From Lactobacillus sp. ESL0701 (GTDB taxonomy: Bacteria > Bacillota > Bacilli > Lactobacillales > Lactobacillaceae): DNA of 64,000 nucleotides. Where the stretch lies: the NCBI RefSeq assembly GCF_029433445.1, contig NZ_JAQTIC010000002.1, forward strand, positions 124,001 through 188,000, written 5' to 3'. A model generated the notes under the pieces. That model was not told the origin of the DNA, ran no database searches, and saw only the letters and a program-made list of their open reading frames with translations. This document shows, piece after piece, positions 57,168-64,000 of the stretch. Every line of letters starts with the position of its first letter. The stretch's first letter is position 1. The translations under genes were made by a program, and so were the position numbers.

Positions 57168-58529
57168 TTAATCAAAGAACTTTTTCAAAAAATTCTTAAT
57201 GCCTTTATTTTGATTTTGATTATTATTTTTTTGCTTACTTTGCGATTGTTTATCTCGCTTTAGCATCTCATGTCTATTATATTCTTCTTTTACTTTGGTT
57301 TCACTAGCAGCTGCCGGTCTTTTTGATTTTTTTATATTCTCGTGAGTTGGCTCATCATCTGTTTGCCCAAGCAAACTCTTGCCATAAATTGCACTAATAA
57401 CCAAAAAGTCAATGTCAGACATTCTATACGAATAATTAACGATACCATAAGCTGCAGAGTATACTGGATTACGCATTCCAATCTGATCGGGTTGATAAAT
57501 CCGCGTTTTTACTCCTAAAGCATTAGCAACAATATTATCAATTCCCTGAAGTAAACTGTTGCCACCAGTAATAATGATACCACCCGGTAATTTTAACGCA
57601 TCGTGCTTACTTAAGCCCTTGCCGATACGTTCAATGGTCTGCATTAATCGTGCATTAATGATATTACTCAAGTATGCTTCATCAACCATTTGCTGACCAT
57701 CAGTACCAACACTGTTAACAGCAAACTTGTCTTTTGTTGAAGCCAAATCTGGATCAGCATAGCCATAGTCTAATTTGATTTGTTCCGCATCCTTTTTGGA
57801 AGTGCTTAGGACAACTGAAATATCATTGCTGATATCACTACCGCCCTCAAAATCAATATTTGCATACTTAATTTGACCGTCATGAATAACAGTAGCAGTA
57901 GTCACACCACCACCCAAATCAAGAATAATTGAACCAAAAGTACGTTCACTTTCATCAAGAGCAACACTTGCAATAGCCAGAGGGGTTGGCACAAAGAAAT
58001 TATTCTGGTAGCCCGCACGTTCAATTGCCTTTTTAATATTATGCAAAGGACTGGCTGGCGCAGTCAATAAAATTCCTTGAACTGCAAGAGAATGGGCAAT
58101 CATTTTACGTGGATCATCAACCTCAGTTTTACCATCAATTAAAAATCGGCTTGGCAAAAAAGCAATTGGTTCACGTTCATTTTTAACTGCAGACTTGACT
58201 GCAGCCTGTAATACACGCTTAACATCACTGTTACCAACTTCTTGACCACTATCACTAACATTAATCAGATCACTGGCTGTCTCAAGTTGCAAGAGTCCGA
58301 CAGGTATTCCTGTAACCACGCTATAAATCCGTGCATTTGTCTTATCGGCAATTTCCTTTAACGCACGACTAATTGCACTTGCCGTCTCATCAATATCAAT
58401 GATATTACCGTGCCGCATACCCTTATTAGGAATTGCAACTGCGCCAATTACCTTGCCAGAATCAGCGACTACTGCTTTCACACTTGTAGTACCTATATCA
58501 AGGCCTACTAATAAATTTGAATTGTCCAA
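57168..58529 (-). CDS. ftsA: Cell division protein FtsA (TTG start)
   Basis: FtsA is the actin-like anchor of the Z ring. Motifs: phosphate-1 GLDIGTTSVKAVV, IDIDETASA, phosphate-2 ILDLGGGVTTATVI, adenosine motif GIIITGGNSLLQG. A C-terminal amphipathic membrane-binding tail (NKGIKNFLKKFFD) follows a charged, Gln- and Asn-rich linker. The TTG at 58529 (DNSNLLVGLDIG) follows a G-rich SD (GGGGGG) by about 7 bases and gives 453 residues; a frame from the ATG at 58553 has no SD of its own. ftsZ follows in 15 bases. Confidence 0.95.
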   Translation of the reverse strand: MDNSNLLVGLDIGTTSVKAVVADSGKVIGAVAIPNKGMRHGNIIDIDETASAISRALKEIADKTNARIYSVVTGIPVGLLQLETASDLINVSDSGQEVGNSDVKRVLQAAVKSAVKNEREPIAFLPSRFLIDGKTEVDDPRKMIAHSLAVQGILLTAPASPLHNIKKAIERAGYQNNFFVPTPLAIASVALDESERTFGSIILDLGGGVTTATVIHDGQIKYANIDFEGGSDISNDISVVLSTSKKDAEQIKLDYGYADPDLASTKDKFAVNSVGTDGQQMVDEAYLSNIINARLMQTIERIGKGLSKHDALKLPGGIIITGGNSLLQGIDNIVANALGVKTRIYQPDQIGMRNPVYSAAYGIVNYSYRMSDIDFLVISAIYGKSLLGQTDDEPTHENIKKSKRPAAASETKVKEEYNRHEMLKRDKQSQSKQKNNNQNQNKGIKNFLKKFFD

Positions 58530-58584
58530 AATTAACCCCCCATCGATACGCATTAGTAAGTTTTAGCAAAAACTCTAATCAAGT

Positions 58585-59439
58585 TTATGATATGCCATAA
58601 GCTCGCTTTTCACTTGATGTAAGCGGTCTGCTAAAAACTCCTACTTCTAAATCAATTAAACTATTTTTCTTTACTTTAGATTTGATTTCATTATAGTACT
58701 TTATTTTATCTTTGAGAGTAGAAACATTTCCTGTAATCACATTGCCATCCTTCATCACGAAAATAACTTGTGATTTACGTCTAGTATTACCACTTAATAA
58801 TTTTATTTGTTCCTGAAAATCACTAGGTAAACTATTAAATAATAAAAGATCTTGTTTTAAAGAAACTTTATGACTATAACCTACAAAAATCGGCTTATCA
58901 TGGTCTACCATATTCCATGACAAAAGCCTTGTACCTAGTTTACCATGCGAAAGAATTTTACGGTACCTATTATCTGTTTTAATATAACTAATTGTTTTAA
59001 ATTCATTGATATGTAAAACTAATTGATTGAAATTTTTAACAGTAAACCAAACATTTTTTACTTCTGTATATTTATTAGTTAGTTTGTGATTAACTGCTGC
59101 TTGCTTTAAAAAGTAGTCGCAAACCTTGTCACTCGGCTTAATTCCCGATGTCGCAACTACTTCTTTAGCTGGCAAATCATCGCCACCTGTCACTTGCACA
59201 CTACTAATATTCGCAAGTGGGGAAATATAATAACCTAGCCCAATTATTGCCAATAAAGCAATCCCAACAATCAAACCTAACCGCCTAATCAGCGCCGATT
59301 TCCGTTCACTATGCAAGTGATTAAGTGAGGCAGAAACCTTATTTTTATGCTGCTGATGTTTATGTTGGTCAGCTTGATAATCTAAATAATGCGATAACTT
59401 TTCTTTAGGATCAATCTTGGTTATCCGTTTCTTTGGCAT
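58585..59439 (-). CDS. divIB: Cell division protein DivIB/FtsQ
   Basis: The 284-residue protein has a basic cytoplasmic N-terminus (MPKKRITKIDPKEKLSHYL), one membrane helix (about 55-75), an extracellular POTRA-type region (ISSVQVTGGDDLPAKEVVAT) and a beta domain, as in DivIB, which stabilises the FtsL-FtsB-FtsW complex. I start at the ATG at 59439, about 8 bases after AAAGGTGG; an in-frame TTG at 59460 runs through that SD. It lies between murG and ftsA, as in other lactobacilli. Confidence 0.92.
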   Translation of the reverse strand: MPKKRITKIDPKEKLSHYLDYQADQHKHQQHKNKVSASLNHLHSERKSALIRRLGLIVGIALLAIIGLGYYISPLANISSVQVTGGDDLPAKEVVATSGIKPSDKVCDYFLKQAAVNHKLTNKYTEVKNVWFTVKNFNQLVLHINEFKTISYIKTDNRYRKILSHGKLGTRLLSWNMVDHDKPIFVGYSHKVSLKQDLLLFNSLPSDFQEQIKLLSGNTRRKSQVIFVMKDGNVITGNVSTLKDKIKYYNEIKSKVKKNSLIDLEVGVFSRPLTSSEKRAYGIS

Positions 59440-59460
59440 CTGCCTCACCACCTTTATCAA

Positions 59461-60567
59461 TTACTGGGCAATCGACTGCATAACCTTAATTACCTGATCA
59501 GAAGCATCAGGAACACCCAACTTCTTTGATGACTTACTCATTTCATTTGCATATTTTGTATCAAGCAAAATATGATCAATCGATGAAACAAAACTATTAG
59601 TATTTAAATCATCTTCCGCAATTACTAATGCCGCACCTGCTTTTTCCAAATCAGTTGCATTTTTCATTTGATGATTATGCGTAACATTAGGACTAGGAAT
59701 TAAAATTGCGGGAACACCCAATGCAGTAAATTCCGCAATACTTGTAGCACCAGAGCGTGAAATTACACAAGTCATTTCTGGTAAGACTGCAGGCATGTCC
59801 TTAATATAAGGTAAGACTTTAATATTATTACCATAATCAATTCCCTGCAATTTTTCTTGAACTTTATCAAAATACAAAGTTCCTGTTGCCCAAACAATTT
59901 GATATGGTTTGTCTTTCAGTTTCAATAATGATTGCAGCATTACCCGATTAATTGCCAAGGCACCACGTGAGCCGCCAAAAACAAGGACAGTCGGAATTTT
60001 AGGATTAAAATTCCATTCGGCTTCCAAGTTAACATGCTGCTCATTTAAGCCTAAAACTTGCTGTGAACGCGGATTACCAGTTTTAACTAGTTTTTTCTTT
60101 TCTGAAAATTGTGTAGCAGCATCATCAAAGCTGTAACAAATCTTATCAACATAGTGACCCAAGAACTTGTTGGCCACCCCAACAACCGAATTTGATTCGT
60201 GAATCATTGTCGGAATTCCCATTTTAGCAGCTTCATAAACAATCGCGCCGCTGACATAGCCGCCTGTTCCTAAAACAACATCTGGTTTAAATTCCTGCAG
60301 AATTTTTTTGGCACGTTTAGTTGCCTTAAGAAACATATTAATAGTACTGAAATTTTTTAATAAATGTTTACGATTGAAACCTTGAATTTCAATCGTTTTA
60401 AAATTAACTCCAGCTGCCGGAACAATTTTCGACTCTAGTCCGCGCTTAGTACCGACAAATAAAATTTCATCATTTGTCGCAAGCTGACGTTCCTTCAACT
60501 GCTCAATAATTGCCATAATTGGGTAAATGTGACCGCCTGTACCGCCACCAGTAAAAATAACTCTCAT
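59461..60567 (-). CDS. murG: UDP-GlcNAc--lipid I transferase MurG
   Basis: MurG adds N-acetylglucosamine to lipid I, making lipid II on the inner membrane face. The 368-residue GT-B enzyme has TGGGTGGHIYPIMA at the N-terminus, GTGGYVSGAIVYEAAK, HESNSVVGVANK and the C-terminal donor site with ISRSGATSIAEFTALG. It follows murD by one base and precedes divIB by 21 bases. SD is weak; coupling with murD is likely. Confidence 0.96.
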   Translation of the reverse strand: MRVIFTGGGTGGHIYPIMAIIEQLKERQLATNDEILFVGTKRGLESKIVPAAGVNFKTIEIQGFNRKHLLKNFSTINMFLKATKRAKKILQEFKPDVVLGTGGYVSGAIVYEAAKMGIPTMIHESNSVVGVANKFLGHYVDKICYSFDDAATQFSEKKKLVKTGNPRSQQVLGLNEQHVNLEAEWNFNPKIPTVLVFGGSRGALAINRVMLQSLLKLKDKPYQIVWATGTLYFDKVQEKLQGIDYGNNIKVLPYIKDMPAVLPEMTCVISRSGATSIAEFTALGVPAILIPSPNVTHNHQMKNATDLEKAGAALVIAEDDLNTNSFVSSIDHILLDTKYANEMSKSSKKLGVPDASDQVIKVMQSIAQ

Positions 60568-60568
60568 T

Positions 60569-61948
60569 TTATTTTGTCTTTAAATCCTTAACAAACTTGA
60601 TAAAGTAATCGCCGCGATCTTCAAAGGTTCTAAATTGATCCCAAGAAGCACATGCAGGCGAAAACAGTAAAACATCACCAGCAGCAGTCAGTTCGTATGC
60701 CTTAGGAACCGCTTCTTGCAAGGTGTTTTCAATTACAATTTGCTTAATACCAGCTTTGCGAGCTGCATCAGCCAGCAAATAACGTGTTTCGCCGTAAAGC
60801 ACGATTGCTTTAACATGCTTTTTAAACAGCGGCACTAATGAATCAAAGGTAAAACCACGATCAAGTCCGCCAGCAATTAGAACCTCTGGTTCTGTAAATG
60901 AGGGAATTGCCACCGTTGCAGCTTCAATATTAGTTGACTTAGAATCATTGTAAATTTTGCGGTTATCCAAAGTCATCACATATTGCAGCCGGTGTTTTGC
61001 ACCAGTGAAAGTTGTTAAGACTGCCCGAATATCTGCATCATCTGCGCCCATCAGCTTGCTGATTGCAATTGCAACTAGAGCATTCTGCTGATTGTGGATT
61101 CCAGGTAGTTTCATTTCACTTGTCTTAATAATCTTATCTGACTGGCTTTGTAAATAACCATCACCAATAAAATAATCGGCAGTTTGGTCAGTCTCCGAAA
61201 AGGTTTGGATCTGGGCCTTAGTCATTGCTTTTTCTTGGGTAAAAATCTCTGGTTGATCCAAATTAGCAATGAAGTAATTAGCAGCAGACTGAGTTCGTGT
61301 AACATTCAATTTAGCATTAACATAATTGGCAAAAGTTTTATGATAATCCAAGTGAACATTATGGTAAATGTCAACAATTGCTGCTACGCGCGGATCAATG
61401 TCAGTTACGCCCAATAATTGAAAGCTGGACATCTCAACTACGAGAATATCATCTTTGGTTGCCTTAGTAACTACTTCAGAAATTGGCACGCCAATATTAC
61501 CTACGGCATAGGCATGGTGACCACTTTTAGCTAAATAATGATCCAAAATTTGCTGCGTGAGCATTACTGTTGTCGTTTTACCATTTGATCCCGTAACACA
61601 GACATACGGTGCTTCACTGACACTTAATGCAATTTCGGGCTCTGTAATAATTGGCACTTTTAATTCGGCTGCTTTTTCTACCATCGGATTTTCGTATGGT
61701 ATACCCGGATTTTTAACCAAATAATCAAAGTGCTCTTGGTCAAATAGCTCGGTTGGATGATGGCCGCTAATTACCCGAACCCCCATCTTTACCAATTCCT
61801 GCGCATGTTCATTTTGTTTTAAATCTGTCTTATCATTCAAAGTCAGCTTTGCACCAAGTTTAAGCAATAACGTACTTACTGCAAAGCCGCTCTTTCCAAG
61901 ACCCAAAACCAAAATGTTTTTATTCTTATACATGTCAATCTGTTTCAT
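60569..61948 (-). CDS. murD: UDP-N-acetylmuramoyl-L-alanine--D-glutamate ligase MurD
   Basis: MurD adds D-glutamate to UDP-MurNAc-L-Ala. The 459-residue Mur ligase has an N-terminal Rossmann domain (NILVLGLGKSGFAVS), the ATP motif VTGSNGKTTTVML, the central GIHNQQNALVA and the C-terminal YNDSKSTNIEA and LFSPACASWDQF. Length fits. It follows mraY by 10 bases and has little SD, and is followed by murG after one base. Confidence 0.96.
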   Translation of the reverse strand: MKQIDMYKNKNILVLGLGKSGFAVSTLLLKLGAKLTLNDKTDLKQNEHAQELVKMGVRVISGHHPTELFDQEHFDYLVKNPGIPYENPMVEKAAELKVPIITEPEIALSVSEAPYVCVTGSNGKTTTVMLTQQILDHYLAKSGHHAYAVGNIGVPISEVVTKATKDDILVVEMSSFQLLGVTDIDPRVAAIVDIYHNVHLDYHKTFANYVNAKLNVTRTQSAANYFIANLDQPEIFTQEKAMTKAQIQTFSETDQTADYFIGDGYLQSQSDKIIKTSEMKLPGIHNQQNALVAIAISKLMGADDADIRAVLTTFTGAKHRLQYVMTLDNRKIYNDSKSTNIEAATVAIPSFTEPEVLIAGGLDRGFTFDSLVPLFKKHVKAIVLYGETRYLLADAARKAGIKQIVIENTLQEAVPKAYELTAAGDVLLFSPACASWDQFRTFEDRGDYFIKFVKDLKTK

Positions 61949-61958
61949 TTTTACTATC

Positions 61959-62921
61959 TTAACCCCAGATTACTAAATACAAAATACTACCGATCAGTCC
62001 TACTAGCCAGAAAACAATATCAACCTTCCATTCTGACCAACCCAGCATTTCAAAATGATGGTGGACAGGTGTCATCTTAAAAATTCGTTTTCCCGTTGTT
62101 TGGAATGAAATCACCTGCAAAATAACGCTGGCAGTTTCACAAACAAACACAATACCGACTAAAAGCAGTGACCATGGTCTATTTAAAAAGACACTGACGG
62201 CTGCAAGTCCACCGCCCAAAGCAAGTGAACCAGCATCACCCATGAAAATTTTAGCGGGTTTATGATTAAAAATAAAGAATGAAATTAAGCCACCAATTAC
62301 ACTCATACAAAAAATTAGAATGGCAAAGTTCTTCTGCTTAAAGGCAAGATAAGCATAAGTTCCATAAGCTACAATCGACAATCCTGTTGCTAGACCATCA
62401 AGTCCATCCGAAAGATTGACCGCATTGGAGAAACCAACTAACCAAAAAATGACAAACAGCGTAAACAAAATCACACTTGTGATAACACCAAAGAATGGAA
62501 TAAACAAATTAAATTTAAAGTTGTCTGTTGCAGCAATCCAAACAATGACTACGGCAATCAAAATCTGTAACAATAATTTTTGCCATGCCCGTAAACCTAG
62601 ATTACGCTTATAAAAGAGCTTAATGCCGTCATCCAAAAAGCCGATAATGCCATAGCCTAAAAGGCTAATAACTAAAATCCAAATGGTTTTATTAATGCCA
62701 TGCTGCCAAGCAGCAACCCAAATTGAAGAAATGGCTGCTGCTAAGACAAAAATAACACCACCCATTGTTGGGGTACCAGATTTTTTCTGGTGCCATTTTG
62801 GTCCTTCATCACGAATTTCTTGACCCTCGTGGTGTGACCGCATAAAAATAATCATCCACGGCAAAAAGATTGCCGTTAAAACTAATGAACTAACTAATGC
62901 AATGATGCTAGTAATGAGCAT
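61959..62921 (-). CDS. mraY: Phospho-N-acetylmuramoyl-pentapeptide transferase MraY
   Basis: MraY makes lipid I by attaching the UDP-MurNAc-pentapeptide to undecaprenyl phosphate. The 320-residue membrane protein has about ten helices, [37 protein letters not shown] and the HHHFEMLGW loop of the active site. It lies 7 bases after the penicillin-binding protein gene and before murD, as in the dcw cluster. Confidence 0.97.
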   Translation of the reverse strand: MLITSIIALVSSLVLTAIFLPWMIIFMRSHHEGQEIRDEGPKWHQKKSGTPTMGGVIFVLAAAISSIWVAAWQHGINKTIWILVISLLGYGIIGFLDDGIKLFYKRNLGLRAWQKLLLQILIAVVIVWIAATDNFKFNLFIPFFGVITSVILFTLFVIFWLVGFSNAVNLSDGLDGLATGLSIVAYGTYAYLAFKQKNFAILIFCMSVIGGLISFFIFNHKPAKIFMGDAGSLALGGGLAAVSVFLNRPWSLLLVGIVFVCETASVILQVISFQTTGKRIFKMTPVHHHFEMLGWSEWKVDIVFWLVGLIGSILYLVIWG

Positions 62922-62928
62922 ATTGTGT

Positions 62929-64000
62929 TTACTCCTTTAAATTAATTACAATTTTGGTTTTTGACTTGAGCTTGGTCTTTGGGGCAATGCTCTGCTTCAC
63001 GACAGTACCACTACCCGAAACTTTCAGCTTAACTCCAGTTAATTCTGCAAATTGCCGCAAATCATCCAGTGTCCAGCCTTTCATATCAGGGCAGATAACC
63101 TTGCCAGAAGTCAAAACAAACATTCTTTTACCAGACTGTTCTTTTTGCCCCTTAGCATATGATTGAGCAGTAATTTTATCACCTGTGCCAATTTTAACAA
63201 TTCGCAAGCCTACTCGTTGTACTTCCTGCTCAGCAGCCGAATAAGTAAGACCTTTTAAATCAGGCACCTTAACTACGGTTGAATTATCTTGGTCATTTTT
63301 CGCCATTAAGATGATTTGCCGCATCATTGGCTTAAAAATTGATGACAAAATAGTTTCCGCTGGTCTAATCATCCGCCGTGGCTGCTTTAAGGTGATATAA
63401 ATGCAGTAACGCGGATGTTTGGCTGGGGTGACACCAACCACTGAAAAAGTATAATTGCTATCGCCTTTTAAGTAGCCACCACCTTTGGGATTAGCAATTT
63501 GAGCCGTTCCCGTTTTGACAGCAATACTTGCATTATCCATCTTGTATGCATAACCAGTACCAATTCGTTTATTAAGCACTCGCCGCATATTAGCCAAAAC
63601 AGTTTGGGCTGTTTCAGCAGAGTATACTGGCTGACCCACATTTTTAATTTGGTAACCAGTAATTGTTTTACCATCAGGATCCGTTACTTTTTCAACAAAT
63701 TGCGGCTTTACCATTTGACCATTATTCGCCAAACTACTAAATGCCTGCATCATCTGCATTACATTAACGTTAACTCCTTGACCGAAACTAGTAACTGCTT
63801 GATCAATTGGTGACTTGAAGGCCAATAGCCCCACTTGTTCACCTGGTAAAGTAACCCCCGTCTTTTGCCCAATATGGAACTTGCGCAAATATTTACGCCA
63901 AGTCTTGGCGCCCATTTGCTGCTCAATATGAACAAACCCCGTGTTACTCGAACGTGGAAAGGCCTGTGAAAATGGAATACTGCCCCAACCAGAAGTCTGC
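62929..64000 (-). CDS. Division penicillin-binding protein (PBP2X/FtsI type), C-terminal part
   Basis: About the last 356 codons are inside; the gene runs off the right edge. The frame begins [20 protein letters not shown], which contains the SxN motif (SSN), followed by the KTGT motif in AVKTGTAQI (near window position 63510). Two PASTA domains (about the last 130 residues, from [13 protein letters not shown]) end the protein. PASTA domains and the link to mraY mark this as a PBP2X/FtsI-type transpeptidase for septal peptidoglycan. The SxxK motif and N-terminus lie outside. The in-frame ATG at 63915 is internal. Confidence 0.94.
   Translation of the reverse strand, partial: QTSGWGSIPFSQAFPRSSNTGFVHIEQQMGAKTWRKYLRKFHIGQKTGVTLPGEQVGLLAFKSPIDQAVTSFGQGVNVNVMQMMQAFSSLANNGQMVKPQFVEKVTDPDGKTITGYQIKNVGQPVYSAETAQTVLANMRRVLNKRIGTGYAYKMDNASIAVKTGTAQIANPKGGGYLKGDSNYTFSVVGVTPAKHPRYCIYITLKQPRRMIRPAETILSSIFKPMMRQIILMAKNDQDNSTVVKVPDLKGLTYSAAEQEVQRVGLRIVKIGTGDKITAQSYAKGQKEQSGKRMFVLTSGKVICPDMKGWTLDDLRQFAELTGVKLKVSGSGTVVKQSIAPKTKLKSKTKIVINLKE

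Overview
The window is ordinary chromosomal sequence from a low-GC Gram-positive bacterium, most probably a Lactobacillus of the acidophilus/delbrueckii branch. The basis is protein similarity recalled from that group (UvrC, MurD, RNase J1, MnmA and FtsA look near-identical in style), a pfkA-pyk pair beside dnaE, DUF1831 beside a cysteine desulfurase, an ileS T-box, and A+T-rich gaps. The species cannot be named from the sequence. I see no rRNA, tRNA, CRISPR array, insertion sequence, prophage or plasmid gene, and no gene-free stretch over 300 bases. The longest gaps are 36172-36428 (typA leader and def promoter region), 53299-53522 (T-box leader), 26122-26323 (rpsO/rpsT divergent promoters), 22906-23090 (tuf promoter and leader) and 17960-18128.

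Almost everything is on the minus strand, so transcription runs from high to low coordinates. From the right end: the division and cell-wall (dcw) cluster runs pbp(ftsI-like)-mraY-murD-murG-divIB-ftsA-ftsZ-sepF-yggT-ylmH-divIVA (64000 to 53523). After a T-box come ileS, a cold-shock-domain protein, a Nudix hydrolase, a small membrane protein, mtnN, a cysteine desulfurase, DUF1831 and mnmA. Next are a histidine phosphatase, a TPR protein and recD2, in an order resembling the Bacillus yrvO-trmU-yrrB-yrrC region. An orphan DUF1828-like gene and an amino-acid permease follow.

The plus-strand island def, rpoY-rnjA, dagK (36429-40054) carries deformylase, the epsilon subunit of RNA polymerase, RNase J1 and a lipid kinase. 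Then on the minus strand: typA with an attenuator-like leader; ftsW-ylbG-rsmD-coaD-(SepM-like protease); comEA-comEC-holA; divergent rpsT and rpsO; rnjB (RNase J2) with a TPR gene; tuf; tig; clpX-engB. A 40-codon plus-strand gene precedes uvrC, obgE, an OatA-like acyltransferase, rnz, an SDR enzyme and a LapA-domain protein. Finally come rpmF, a 5'-nucleotidase, a divergent DUF2929-like gene, dnaE, pfkA-pyk, cvfB-xerD-ribT and the start of scpA.

Functionally this is core machinery: septation and peptidoglycan synthesis, translation and RNA decay, DNA uptake, glycolysis, repair and tRNA thiolation. No convincing new multi-gene system is visible. The points most worth a second look are a strong intrinsic terminator inside the typA leader, an RNase J2 that has lost two metal ligands next to an uncharacterised TPR gene, a permease whose best start is AUU, an uncharacterised 40-residue protein, and a DUF1831 gene placed inside a tRNA-thiolation operon. 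Several starts were moved using Shine-Dalgarno (SD) positions, and several are TTG or GTG.
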